Shown here: in pieces, positions 53,533 through 62,060 of the stretch | How positions within the stretch are numbered: position 1 is the stretch's first letter | How the letters are laid out: each line of letters opens with the position of its first letter | Assembly (NCBI RefSeq): GCF_000744655.1 | Contig: NZ_JQMJ01000004.1 | Coordinates: forward strand, 1,488,001-1,552,000 | Length of the DNA: 64,000 nt | Source of the DNA: Streptacidiphilus rugosus AM-16 | GTDB lineage: Bacteria > Actinomycetota > Actinomycetes > Streptomycetales > Streptomycetaceae | Reading direction: 5' to 3' | The notes under the pieces: model-generated | What the model was told of the DNA's origin: nothing | The model's input: only the letters and a program-made list of their open reading frames with translations | Database searches by the model: none | Translations under genes and position numbers: made by a program

Positions 53533-53731
53533 GGTGGTGCCTCCTTGGTGAAAGTCTGGCCCGACTCTAGCCCTCGCGCCCACCCGATGCTACTAGCCAG
53601 TAGCACCTGTGCGGCCGCACGGACACGCGGCCGTACGGGTGGTCCCCGATGCCCCCCGGGCCACCCCGATCCGCGTAGGCTCACCCCGCCGCCACCAAGG
53701 CGTTCCCGACCACCACGGAAGGCTGCCGCCC

Positions 53732-54715
53732 GTGCAACAGCGTCATCTGGGCCGCACCGGTCTGCGCGTGTCCCGCATCGGCCTGGGCACCATGACCTGG
53801 GGCAGGGACGTGGACGAGCACGACGCCGCCGACCAGCTCAAGGCCTTCGTCGACGCCGGCGGCACCCTGGTCGACACCGCCGACGTCTACGCCGACGGCG
53901 GCGCGGAGTACCTCCTCTCCCAGCTGATGGACACGCTCGTACCGCGCAGCGAGCTGGTCATCGCGACCAAGGCGGGCAGCGTGCCCGACCGGGACCGCCG
54001 CTTCGACGGCTCGCGCGGCCACCTGCTGCGTGCCCTGGACGCGTCGCTGAGCCGGCTCGGCACGGACTACGTCGACCTGTGGCAGGTGCACGCGTACGAC
54101 CCGGACACCCCCCTGGAGGAGACCCTGCACGCGCTGGACCTCGCGGTCAGCAGCGGCCGGGCCAGGTACGCGGGCGTCAGCAACTACTGCGGCTGGCAGC
54201 TGGCCAAGGCCGCCACCTGGCAGCACGCCGTGCCCGGGCGGACGCCGCTGGCCGGGACGCAGATGGAGTACTCCCTGCTCCAGCGCGGCATAGAGCGCGA
54301 GGTGCTGCCCGCCGCGCTGGACGCGGGGATCGGGGTGCTGGCCTCCTCGCCGCTCGGGCGCGGCGTGCTGACGGCCAAGTACCGGCACGGGCTGCCGCCG
54401 GACTCGCGCGGGGCCTCGCCCTCCTTCGGCGCGTTCGTCCACCCCTACCTGGACGAGCGGGGCCGCCGCATCGTCGACGCGGTCGCCACCGCGGCCGACG
54501 GGCTCGCCAGCACGCCGCTGCAGGTGGCGCTGGCGTGGGTGCGCGACCGGCCGGGCGTCACCGCGCCCGTGGTCGGGGCGCGGACCGCCTCCCAGCTCCA
54601 GGCCGCGCTCGCGGTGGAGTCGCTGAGCCTGCCGGAGGAGATCCGGGCGGCGCTCGACGACATCTCCGCGCCGGTGCACGTGTACCCGGACCAGAACTGG
54701 ACCGCCCTGTACTGA
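53732..54715 (+). CDS. Aldo/keto reductase
   Basis: A 327-residue NADPH-dependent reductase of the YajO/KvbB-like aldo/keto group. Start GTG 53732 (QQRHLGRTGLRVSRIGLGTMTWG). Catalytic residues are in place: Asp in VDTADVYADGGAE with Tyr, Lys in ELVIATKAGS, His in YVDLWQVHAYDP. The NADPH site follows at VVGARTASQLQAAL. Substrates are aldehydes or ketones, not predictable further. It is divergent from the F420-type gene. Confidence 0.9.
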   Translation: MQQRHLGRTGLRVSRIGLGTMTWGRDVDEHDAADQLKAFVDAGGTLVDTADVYADGGAEYLLSQLMDTLVPRSELVIATKAGSVPDRDRRFDGSRGHLLRALDASLSRLGTDYVDLWQVHAYDPDTPLEETLHALDLAVSSGRARYAGVSNYCGWQLAKAATWQHAVPGRTPLAGTQMEYSLLQRGIEREVLPAALDAGIGVLASSPLGRGVLTAKYRHGLPPDSRGASPSFGAFVHPYLDERGRRIVDAVATAADGLASTPLQVALAWVRDRPGVTAPVVGARTASQLQAALAVESLSLPEEIRAALDDISAPVHVYPDQNWTALY

Positions 54716-54851
54716 GCCGCGGGCCGCGTACTGGCCTCGGGCCGCGCCGGGGCGAAGCGCTGCGGGTTCTGTCGGTGGCGACCGATAGCGTTCGGGGGAC
54801 AGACAGGGATCCGTCCCGATCCACCCCGTTCCACCCGAAGGGCCGCGACCG

Positions 54852-56696
54852 ATGAGTGAGACCGCGAGCGAGGTCACCGCGAGCACCGTCACCGCGCAGC
54901 TCGCCGAGGCGATCCGCCTGGCTGACGGCCAGGCGCAGGACGTCGACGCGCAGGCGCGCGACGCGGTCGCCGACGCGGCGGCCGTGCTGACCGAAGGAGG
55001 CGCGCCCGCGCAGCTCGCGGGCCCGCTCGTCGCCGCGCTCGGCGAGCGCGCGGCCGAGGGCCTGCGGGCGGACCCGTGGGCCGTGCTGGCCCTGCCGGGC
55101 GTGCAGCCGGCCAACGCGGACGCGTTCGCCCGCGGCCTGCTCGGCCAGGAGGCCGCCCCCGGCGACGCCCGACGGGCCAACGCCCTGGTCCAGTGGCTGC
55201 TGGAGCGCGCGGCGCTGCACGGGCACACGGCGGTCGAGCTGAGCGAGATCCGCGCCGGTCTCGGCCGGGAGGGCGTGCCCGATCCGGACGAGGCGCTGGT
55301 CGCGGTGCTCACCGAAGGCCGGGTGATGACCTTCCAGGAGGAGGGGGACGACGAGGACGAGTCCGAGGAGGCCGCGGCCGGCCGGGTGCTGCTGGCGCTG
55401 GACCGGCTGGCCCTGGCGGAGGAGAGCGCGGCCGACGGCTTCATGCGCCTGACCGCCACCTTCCCCGGCCGGGACGCGGCGGCGGGCGGCCCGGACGCCG
55501 ACGCCGACGTCGAGGTCGAGGCGGACGAGGCGGAGGACGCGCCCGTCGTCGAGCGGCCGAGCTGGGACGAGGTCGCCGAGGCGGCCCCCAACTCCTCCGC
55601 CGCCGCGCTGATCCGCGCCGTCGCCGACGCGCCGCTGGTCCTGCACACCGGCGGCGAGACCGCCCGCAGCGAGCCGGTCGCGCTGCTCGACGCCGCGCGT
55701 CGGCTCGGCCTGCGCGCCGCGCTGGCCGCCGCACACGCGGACAGCGCGCGGCGGCTCGGCGCCGAAGCGCAGCCGCTCGCCGCGCTGCTGGCCGGTGCCC
55801 CGCGCCAGGAGGACGGCACACTCGCCCTGGATCTGCTGATCGTCTGCGACGCCCCGGTGCTCGACGTCGAGCTCGCGGCGACGTTGGTCGAGTCGCTGGC
55901 CGACGGCGCACGGCTGGTGCTGAGCGGCGATCCGGGCGAGCTGTGGTCGCCGGGCCCCGGCCGGGTCTTCGCCGACCTGCTGGCGGCCAAGCCGGGTCCG
56001 GTCGTGGCCTCCCGCCAGCCCGACTTCGGCCCGATCGGCGAGCTGGTCTCCGGCATCGGGATCGGCGAGTTCGAGCCCGTCGACGCGCCGGAGAAGGAGG
56101 TCGTGCTGGTCCAGGCCCGCGACGCGGCCGAGGCGGTGCACCGCGCCGTCCAGCTGGTGGGCGACTCCATCCCCCGCGCGCTGGGCATCCCGTCCGGGCA
56201 GGTCCGCGTGCTGGTCCCCGGCCACGCCGGTCCGACGGGCACGCGCGCGGTCAACGCGGCGCTCAAGCAGCGGCTCAACCCCGGTCCCGGCCAGTTCGGC
56301 GGCTTCGACGCGGGGGACGCGGTCGTCCACGCCGCGACGCCGGGGTCCCTGCGCGAGGGCGTGGTGCGGGCCGCGGTCCCCGAGGGCCTGGAGATCGCCT
56401 TCGGCGAGAAGCAGGAGACCTCGGTCGTCCCCCGCGAGTCGATCGGCGAACTGCGCCACGGCTGGGCCTTGACGGCCCACCAGGCGGCGGGGCGGCGCTG
56501 GCCCGGAATCGTGGTGCTCGTCCCCGCCGAGGCGGGCGCGGAGCTGAGCCGCCAGTGGCTCTACACCGCCTGCGGCCGCGGCGAACGCCACCTCTCCCTG
56601 GTCAACGCCCTCGGCCCGGCCCTCCCCCAACTCCTCACCACCCACCCCGCCCGCCCCCGCACGACGCGCCTGCGCGCGATCCTGATGGGCGAGTAG
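54852..56696 (+). CDS. RecD2-like helicase paralogue with degenerate nucleotide-binding motifs
   Basis: A 614-residue protein with the RecD2 plan: helix-hairpin-helix-type N-terminus (PWAVLALPGVQPANADAFARGL at ~75-95), then a superfamily-1 helicase body. The Walker A position reads LHTGGETARSEPV (265-276), not G-G-P-G-T-G-K-T. Walker B reads LLIVCDAPVLD (328-338) with no D-E. Motif III-like SGDPGELWSPGPGRVF (359-373) and the late LTAHQAAGRRWPGIVVLVP (motif V/VI region) are still recognisable. It therefore probably cannot hydrolyse ATP and may be a DNA-binding or structural relative. An acidic linker (~165-230) is inserted. Monocistronic. Confidence 0.78.
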   Translation: MSETASEVTASTVTAQLAEAIRLADGQAQDVDAQARDAVADAAAVLTEGGAPAQLAGPLVAALGERAAEGLRADPWAVLALPGVQPANADAFARGLLGQEAAPGDARRANALVQWLLERAALHGHTAVELSEIRAGLGREGVPDPDEALVAVLTEGRVMTFQEEGDDEDESEEAAAGRVLLALDRLALAEESAADGFMRLTATFPGRDAAAGGPDADADVEVEADEAEDAPVVERPSWDEVAEAAPNSSAAALIRAVADAPLVLHTGGETARSEPVALLDAARRLGLRAALAAAHADSARRLGAEAQPLAALLAGAPRQEDGTLALDLLIVCDAPVLDVELAATLVESLADGARLVLSGDPGELWSPGPGRVFADLLAAKPGPVVASRQPDFGPIGELVSGIGIGEFEPVDAPEKEVVLVQARDAAEAVHRAVQLVGDSIPRALGIPSGQVRVLVPGHAGPTGTRAVNAALKQRLNPGPGQFGGFDAGDAVVHAATPGSLREGVVRAAVPEGLEIAFGEKQETSVVPRESIGELRHGWALTAHQAAGRRWPGIVVLVPAEAGAELSRQWLYTACGRGERHLSLVNALGPALPQLLTTHPARPRTTRLRAILMGE

Positions 56697-56863
56697 GAGA
56701 CCGCGGGCGAGCCTGCCGCGAACTCCCGCCGCCGCGCGCACGCCACGGGCTGGAGCCCGGCCCGCGAAACGTGGCACCTCGGACCGCCTGCGTGCTCCTG
56801 GCTTTCGGGCGGCGGCCGGCCACATCGCCGCCCGCACGCCGCCCGCACGCCGCGGCACGCGGG

Positions 56864-58051
56864 TCAGGCGCGGGCGGGGCCGCGCGCGGCGCGGCGGTAG
56901 GCGTCGAGGATGTCCTGGCGGAGGAGGTGGCCGAAGCCGGCCGCCTCAAGGCGCAGGCCCAGGGCCGCCTCGCTGACGCCCAGCTCGGCGGCGGTGTCGG
57001 AGATGCGCCAGCCGTGGGCGGCGAGCCTGCTCAGCAGGTGGCCGCGGCGGATCTGGTTCTCCGAGAGGCGGAAGGTCTTCAGGTACACGACGCGGCCGTT
57101 CTCGTCGGTGATCGTCTCTCCGATGTGGTTCTCCTCCCCGCGGCGGAAGCCGGGGAGGAAGCGGGAGAGCGTGAACCGGCCCATCCGGTGGACGCGCTGC
57201 CAGGTGTAGTGCTGCTCGGCCAGCAGCCCGCGCGCCATCACCGTGTCGTGGAAGTCGGCCCAGCCCCGCTCCTGCTCGGCCGCCGCCCGGCGCAGGTCCG
57301 CGAGGGTGCGGACACCCGCGTCCGCGATGCTCGCGCGGAAGTCCGCGACCGGCGGCATCAGCGTCGCGTAGTGGTGGATGACGTCGCCGTAGAGGTCCTC
57401 CACCAGGGTCTGGTGCAGGGCCCGGTAGTCGGCCGGGTGCGGCAGCACGAAGGCCGCGGCGAGCGCGTCGGCGAGGTAGACCATGACCCCGCACTGGCCG
57501 GGGTGGATCTCGAAGACCCGCAGCGCGTCGGCGAGGCCGGCGACCTCCGCGCCCGCGTAGGCCTGCTCGACGCGCGGCGACAGCCCCTGCCGCAGTGCCC
57601 GCTCCGACCACTCCGCCCAGGCGATCGTCGGACCGCCGAAGTGCAGCGCGAGGTACCCCTCCAGAGCGAGGTGCAACGGCAGGAACCGGAGCCGGTCCCT
57701 GGCCTCGCGCCGCACCATCCGCCGGTGGACCCGCAGACGCATCGCCGCGACGGGCCTGACCTGCTCGCCCGGCGACGCGGCCGCGCCCGGCCCGCCCGCG
57801 GCCAACTGCGTGCCGTACGCGACCGCCTGGCCGCCGTCCTCGGTCCACCGCGCCACGAAGCCGTGCGGGATGTAGGAGACGTACGCGTGCCCGCCACCGA
57901 GCTCCGCCACGGCCGGCCTCGCCTCCGGATAGATCTGCCGGTGCAACCGCAGGTCCACGACGGGCTCGCGGCGCACCAGCGGCACCAGCCGCACCGCGCC
58001 CCAGACCTGGGCCGGACGGGTCTCCAGGCCGGTCAGGTCGAGCGTCCTCAC
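56864..58051 (-). CDS. ARPP-2-like protein, partner of the vWA gene
   Basis: A 395-residue protein. I read it as a member of the ARPP-2 domain group: N-terminal beta-rich part (RPAQVWGAVRLVPLVRREPVVDLRLHR, then GGGHAYVSYIPHGFVARW), a long alpha-helical middle (VRPVAAMRLRVHRRMVRREARDRLRFLPLHLALEGYLALHFG, split over ~95-140), and a C-terminal HTH-like segment ISDTAAELGVSEAALGLRLEAAGFGHLL. The assignment is by pattern and moderately sure. GTG 58051 overlaps the stop of the vWA gene (GTGA), so the two are translated together. Confidence 0.62.
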   Translation of the reverse strand: MRTLDLTGLETRPAQVWGAVRLVPLVRREPVVDLRLHRQIYPEARPAVAELGGGHAYVSYIPHGFVARWTEDGGQAVAYGTQLAAGGPGAAASPGEQVRPVAAMRLRVHRRMVRREARDRLRFLPLHLALEGYLALHFGGPTIAWAEWSERALRQGLSPRVEQAYAGAEVAGLADALRVFEIHPGQCGVMVYLADALAAAFVLPHPADYRALHQTLVEDLYGDVIHHYATLMPPVADFRASIADAGVRTLADLRRAAAEQERGWADFHDTVMARGLLAEQHYTWQRVHRMGRFTLSRFLPGFRRGEENHIGETITDENGRVVYLKTFRLSENQIRRGHLLSRLAAHGWRISDTAAELGVSEAALGLRLEAAGFGHLLRQDILDAYRRAARGPARA

Positions 58052-59454
58052 GTCTGCTCCCTTCCGAGGTCGGCCGCCCGGCCGTCGAGGTAGGCGGTGA
58101 GTTCCGCGAGTCCGGTGCGGCCCTCGGCGAACTGGGCCAGCTCGACCAGGGCCGGCAGGTCCTCGGCGTCGCGGATGCCCGCCGTGGGGACGCCCGCGGC
58201 GAGGCGTCGGACGTCGAAGTCGACGGCGTCGTAGACCGGGTTGAGGTGCACCACGGCGGTCCGCCGGTCAGGGTCGAGCCTGGTGCGCCAGAGCCGCAGC
58301 ACCTCGGCCGCGAGGCCGGGCGGGGCGTTGTCCCAGCCGTCGGAGACGATCACCAGGCGGGAGGGGCCCCACTCCAGGGCGTCCATGATCCGGTGCCCCA
58401 GCGGCGTGACGCCGTAGGGGTGGGCGAGCAGCGGGTCGGTCCGCCCCGAGGTCCACAGGCCGGTGTACTCCCCCGCCAGCGCGCCGAGCAGGTAGTGGGA
58501 GGCCAGGGCGACCGCCAGCGGGCGGCGGCGCTTCTCGCCCGAGCCGTACGCGGAGAAGCTGTCGTCGAGCACGGCCGCGACCCTGCCCCAGCTCCCCCTG
58601 CGACGGCCGACCGCCCGCGCGGCGGCGGCGCGCAGGGCCGCCGTGAGTTCGGCCCGGCGCTCGGACCGCTGGTCCAACGGCAGCGACAGCACGTAGGCGG
58701 CGAGCCGGGTCAGCGGCATGCCGGTCAGGTCGGCGGGCGCGCCGCCCGCCGACTGCAGGCGCAGGGTCTCCAGGCGGGTCATCCGGGGCGCGATGCGCGT
58801 CAGGAAGACCCCGCGCGGGATCCCGTGCTTGGCCGCGAAGCCCTCGGCGACCGTGTACGGGAGCTCGTAGAGGGCGCCCTGCTCGTAGTGGGCACGCCGC
58901 CAGGCGTCCAGCAGCGGCGCGTCGTAGCCGCGACGGCTGTGCGGGGCGAACAGGAAGTCGCCCAACTCCTCCTCGCCGACCGACAGGTGCGCGTGCCGCA
59001 GGGCCTGCTTGAGCCCGCTGCGGTACTTGACCGCGTCCAGGGCCAGGTCGGGGCGGGCAGCGAGCCAGTCGCGCAGAACGGCGCGGGTGCGGCGGTTGTT
59101 CACCCCGGCGCGGCGCAGCGCCCGGAACAGCCCGTAGACGCGCTGCGGCGGGAGCAGCGCCAACCGGCCCGCGATCAGCCGTCCCTCGTCGCGCCGCTGC
59201 GCGGGGGTGGCCTCGGCGGCGGTCTCCAGCAGCCGACGGATGATCAGGGCGGCATTGTGGTCGTTGATGTCGAGCGCCAGCACACGCGCGTACAGCTCGC
59301 GGTAGTTGCCGAGCATGTACGCGTGCAGGAAGTCAAGGGAGAAACGCTGCTCGGCCGAGGTGCTGCGGAACTCCCGCTGGCCCGTCCCGGTGATCGCCGC
59401 GTTGACGAAGAGCAGCACGTCCTCGGCCGCGATCAGATCGCCGTACGTCTCCAT
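58048..59454 (-). CDS. TROVE-like helical repeat plus vWA domain protein
   Basis: A 468-residue protein with no signal peptide. Residues ~40-270 are HEAT-like helices (ALIIRRLLETAAEATPAQRRDEGRLIAG, GLFRALRRAGVNNRRTRAVLRDWL, AVKYRSGLKQALRHAHL) reminiscent of Ro60/TROVE proteins. Residues ~290-450 are a von Willebrand A domain with an intact metal site D297-D-S299-F-S301 and a late VIVSDGWDN. Ro60-like proteins bind RNA; this link is by analogy. First gene of a two-gene operon with the ARPP-2-like protein, a pairing seen in predicted conflict or RNA-repair systems. Confidence 0.68.
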   Translation of the reverse strand: METYGDLIAAEDVLLFVNAAITGTGQREFRSTSAEQRFSLDFLHAYMLGNYRELYARVLALDINDHNAALIIRRLLETAAEATPAQRRDEGRLIAGRLALLPPQRVYGLFRALRRAGVNNRRTRAVLRDWLAARPDLALDAVKYRSGLKQALRHAHLSVGEEELGDFLFAPHSRRGYDAPLLDAWRRAHYEQGALYELPYTVAEGFAAKHGIPRGVFLTRIAPRMTRLETLRLQSAGGAPADLTGMPLTRLAAYVLSLPLDQRSERRAELTAALRAAAARAVGRRRGSWGRVAAVLDDSFSAYGSGEKRRRPLAVALASHYLLGALAGEYTGLWTSGRTDPLLAHPYGVTPLGHRIMDALEWGPSRLVIVSDGWDNAPPGLAAEVLRLWRTRLDPDRRTAVVHLNPVYDAVDFDVRRLAAGVPTAGIRDAEDLPALVELAQFAEGRTGLAELTAYLDGRAADLGREQT

Positions 59455-59642
59455 GACCGCCGCCCCCGCGCCGAATAGCCCCCGAACCCTGGTTGCCGGC
59501 CGGGGAATGGGGGCACGAGCTGCGAATCATTGCTTCAGAGGCAGGTTCCGGAAGTCGCACCGGAGTCCCGCGGCCGGCAGCAGGACGGTAACAGAGCGCC
59601 GAAGCGGCGTTCCATCGACTTTCGAACGGGCACCCCTGGTCA

Positions 59643-60257
59643 TCAGCTCGGGTCCAGGACCCCGACCTCGGCCTCGTCGACGTCCTCGGTCTCGTCGTCC
59701 TCCTCGTACTCCTCGACGACGTCGAAGCGGGCGATCAGCAGCTCGGGCTCCGCGGCGTCGAACGGCTCGCCCAGCCAGGAGCCGGGCTCGCCCTGGTCCG
59801 CGGCGACGACCCAGAGCGTGGAGTCGCCCTCCTCCAGGCCGAAGTCGGCCGCGTGGCGGGCGATCCGGTCGGGCTCGTAGTCGCCGAAGAGCGCGCGCAG
59901 GGCCGCGGCGACGGTGGGGCCGCCGACGGACTCGCGCAGCCGGCGGGCGTCGGCGACGGCGTAGTCACGGCGGACCAGCACGCTGACGGCCTCGGGCTCG
60001 ACGGTGTCGGGCAGCCCGCCGTCGCCCGGGTGGGGCACCTCGAAGGGGGTGAACTCGTCGTAGATCTCGTCGAGGAGCTCGTCGTAGACCTCCGCGGCGT
60101 CGGCCAGCGCCTCGTAGGACTCGGCGACCGACGGATCACCCGCACCGGCTCTCGCTTCGACGGCGGCAAGATGCGCGTCGATCGCGGCCTTCACCGCGTC
60201 AGCGGCGCTGCGTACCTGGGCGACCTGGGTTTCCGTGGGGCGCACGACATCAGACAT
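59643..60257 (-). CDS. Conserved acidic hypothetical protein, 204 aa
   Basis: Not recognised by family name. Soluble and very acidic, especially the end (EEYEEDDETEDVDEAEVG). The N-terminal half is helical (AQVRSAADAVKAAIDAHLAAVEAR). The middle has PFEVPHPGDGGLP and YAVADARRLRE, and the C-terminal part TLWVVAADQGEPGSWL. No signal peptide. Sited between the vWA operon and the divergent DUF5703 gene. Its strong codon bias and length suggest a conserved streptomycete gene. Confidence 0.7.
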   Translation of the reverse strand: MSDVVRPTETQVAQVRSAADAVKAAIDAHLAAVEARAGAGDPSVAESYEALADAAEVYDELLDEIYDEFTPFEVPHPGDGGLPDTVEPEAVSVLVRRDYAVADARRLRESVGGPTVAAALRALFGDYEPDRIARHAADFGLEEGDSTLWVVAADQGEPGSWLGEPFDAAEPELLIARFDVVEEYEEDDETEDVDEAEVGVLDPS

Positions 60258-60429
60258 GCGTCGAACGCTATCCGCTCGTGGGCACCCCGCGCACGGGTGT
60301 TATCGGGCTGGTAGCAAATCGATCACGTGAGCAGGACGGTCCGGTTGCCGTGGCCAACGTCTGGGCAGCCTTTCTGCGCGGCCCGGCGCGGCCGTAGGCT
60401 TACCTGTGTTCATCCGCGGGAGGAGAGTC

Positions 60430-60666
60430 TTGACCCCACCCTCTGGCAAGATCGTTCGCCAGTCCGAGTACGAGTTCCGCTCGCTGCTGCTGCCGCGCAC
60501 CGTCTCCCGGAACGAGGCGCGCGCCCTGCTCACCGAGCAGGCGGAGTACGGTCACTGGGAACTGGACCGACTCCGCCTCTACCCGGACGGACGGCGCAAG
60601 ATCACGCTCAAGCGACGGATCATCCGTCAGGTGCGCAGTCCGCTGAGCGCCTACCTGGACAGCTGA
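60430..60666 (+). CDS. DUF5703 family protein
   Basis: A 78-residue basic protein. TTG 60430 follows GGGAGGAGAG; GTG 60406 is the alternative. The family pattern is unmistakable: YEFRSLLLPRTVSRNEARALLTEQAEYGHWELDRLRLYPDGRRKITLKRRIIRQVR spread over residues ~14-70. The function is unknown. It converges on the long chaplin gene. In Streptomyces a DUF5703 gene lies near the chpC-chpH locus, as here (from memory). Confidence 0.85.
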   Translation: MTPPSGKIVRQSEYEFRSLLLPRTVSRNEARALLTEQAEYGHWELDRLRLYPDGRRKITLKRRIIRQVRSPLSAYLDS

Positions 60667-60701
60667 CGGCCGGCCGACCTGCTGACCGGCCGACCTGCCG
60701 G

Positions 60702-61454
60702 CTACTTGGCCGGTCGACGCGTCCGGCGATAGAGCAGCACGCCACCGGCGGTGACGAGCGCGCCGACCGGTGCCAGCACCAGCGCCTCGTTGCCGCCACC
60801 GGTCTCGGCGAGCACCTGGCCCCCGGAGCTCCCGCCCGTCGAACCGTTCGGCGGCGGGCTGTGGTGTCCGCCGGTCGGCGACACCGACGGCGACTGGGAC
60901 GGCGTGGTCTGCGGCGGCGGGGGCTGCTCGCCGCCCGTGCCGCCGTGGCAGCCGCAGGTGTGGGACGGCCTCGGCGTCGGGATGCCGCCGCCCGTCGTGC
61001 CCCCCGAGACCGAGCCGGACCCGCTGTGGTTCGCGCACCCGTTGCCGAAGGCGGGGTTCACCGCGCCGGGAGCGTTCACCGAGTTGCCGCAGAGGTTCAC
61101 CGGCACGTCGACCGGGACCTGCACCGCATTGCCCGAGCCGACGCCCGGGGAGTCGTGCGCACCGCCCTGGGCGGTGCCGCCGCCCCCGCCGCTGCGGCGG
61201 GAGTCGTTGCCGCAGTGGTTCCCGTAGGCGGGGTTCAGCACCCCGACCACGTTGACCGTGTTCCCGCAGGCGTTCACGGGCACCGAGACGGGCACCTGAA
61301 CCGCATTGCCGGAGGCCACGCCGGGGGAATCGCTCGCGGTTCCGTCCGCCCCCGAATCGGCGTAGGCGAGCCCCGCCGCATACCCCGCTGTGGAAGCCAA
61401 GACGCTCCCGGTCGCCATGACCGTGAGCAAACCGCGTTTGGCAGCTTGTCGCAT
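60702..61454 (-). CDS. Long chaplin with LAETG cell-wall sorting signal (ChpA/B/C type)
   Basis: A 250-residue surface protein. Sec signal peptide at residues 1-~33. Two chaplin domains follow (~40-82: DSPGVASGNAVQVPVSVPVNACGNTVNVVG...NPAYGNHC; ~100-140: the same pattern ending NPAFGNGC). A Pro/Ser/Thr/Gly-rich spacer leads to the sortase motif LAETG (~215-219), a hydrophobic helix and a basic RRTRRPAK tail. Sortase attaches it to the peptidoglycan, where chaplins form the amyloid-like hydrophobic layer of aerial hyphae. Likely chpC orthologue by locus, next to a short chaplin and a DUF5703 gene. Its promoter region carries a sigma-BldN-like sequence. Confidence 0.92.
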   Translation of the reverse strand: MRQAAKRGLLTVMATGSVLASTAGYAAGLAYADSGADGTASDSPGVASGNAVQVPVSVPVNACGNTVNVVGVLNPAYGNHCGNDSRRSGGGGGTAQGGAHDSPGVGSGNAVQVPVDVPVNLCGNSVNAPGAVNPAFGNGCANHSGSGSVSGGTTGGGIPTPRPSHTCGCHGGTGGEQPPPPQTTPSQSPSVSPTGGHHSPPPNGSTGGSSGGQVLAETGGGNEALVLAPVGALVTAGGVLLYRRTRRPAK

Positions 61455-61516
61455 GGTTTTGCCCTGCCCTCAGTCTGTCATTCCTGCGTAGTGATCCTGT
61501 GTCCCCGTACACCACT

Positions 61517-61544
61517 CCAACGAGAGCGAGGAGCGTGAGGCACG
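61517..61544 (-). promoter_or_regulatory. Sigma-BldN-like promoter of the long chaplin
   Basis: On the minus strand CGTGCC (61539-61544), a 16-bp spacer and CGTTGG (61517-61522) resemble the sigma-BldN consensus CGTAAC-N16-CGTTGA, with three mismatches but the exact spacing. It lies 62 bp upstream of the start. Confidence 0.5.
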
Positions 61545-61561
61545 GTTGAGTCGTGGAATGC

Positions 61562-61596
61562 CACGACCCCGGGAGGAAAGCTCTCCCGGGGCCGTG
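61562..61596. terminator. Terminator between the two chaplin genes
   Basis: A 14-bp stem with one mismatch (61562-61575 / 61583-61596) and a 7-nt loop, 35 bp after the stop of the short chaplin. The two chaplin genes are therefore separate transcripts. Confidence 0.75.
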
Positions 61597-61631
61597 ATTC
61601 GCTCAGTCGTCCGGACTCATCCGGGACAGGC

Positions 61632-61874
61632 TCAGTTGTTCTCGCAGTGGTTGCCGAACGCCGGGTTCAGCAGGCCGATGACGCTGATGGTGTTGCCGCA
61701 GACGTTCACCGGGACGTGCACCGGAACCTGGATCACGTTGCCGGACAGCACACCCGGGGAACCCCAGGCGGCGCCCTCGGCCTGCGCACCACTGTGGGCA
61801 CTGGCGACACCCGCGCCGGCCAGGGCCAGACCACCGGCGGTGGCGACGACGGCGACGATCTTCTTGACCTGCAT
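61632..61874 (-). CDS. Short chaplin (ChpH/E type)
   Basis: An 80-residue protein: signal peptide (KKIVAVVATAGGLALAGAGVASA) and one chaplin domain with the usual two Cys (NVCGNTISVIGLLNPAFGNHC) and G-N-x-(V/I)-Q-V-P repeats. Short chaplins self-assemble into amyloid fibres at the air-water interface. ATG 61874 is chosen because GGAGGAG lies 6 bp upstream; the in-frame ATG at 61919 is not needed. A sigma-BldN-like promoter lies upstream. Likely the chpH orthologue from its position next to the long chaplin. Confidence 0.93.
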   Translation of the reverse strand: MQVKKIVAVVATAGGLALAGAGVASAHSGAQAEGAAWGSPGVLSGNVIQVPVHVPVNVCGNTISVIGLLNPAFGNHCENN

Positions 61875-61924
61875 GGTCTCCTCCTTCATCCATGGAACAG
61901 CTCGTATGCCGAGCTGCATATGGG

Positions 61925-61952
61925 TGAACGAGGCTGCGGCAAATGGGGTACG
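61925..61952 (-). promoter_or_regulatory. Sigma-BldN-like promoter of the short chaplin
   Basis: On the minus strand CGTACC (61947-61952), a 16-bp spacer and CGTTCA (61925-61930) match the sigma-BldN consensus CGTAAC-N16-CGTTGA with one mismatch in each hexamer. It lies 50 bp upstream of the start. Confidence 0.6.
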
Positions 61953-62030
61953 ACGCCGCAGAAACTCTCACCCTTTGGGGTGAGAAATACGCACGCCCAT
62001 GCGAAGGTCAGGAATCAGCGCTGCTCGATG

Positions 62031-62060
62031 CAGCACGGGTGGATTCAGCACGGGTGGATT
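62031..62060. repeat. Tandem 15-bp repeat at the end of the peptidase gene
   Basis: CAGCACGGGTGGATT occurs twice in a row (62031-62045 and 62046-62060), and a third copy begins at 62061. It lies just past the stop of the M20 gene, between it and the chaplin promoter region. Confidence 0.6.
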
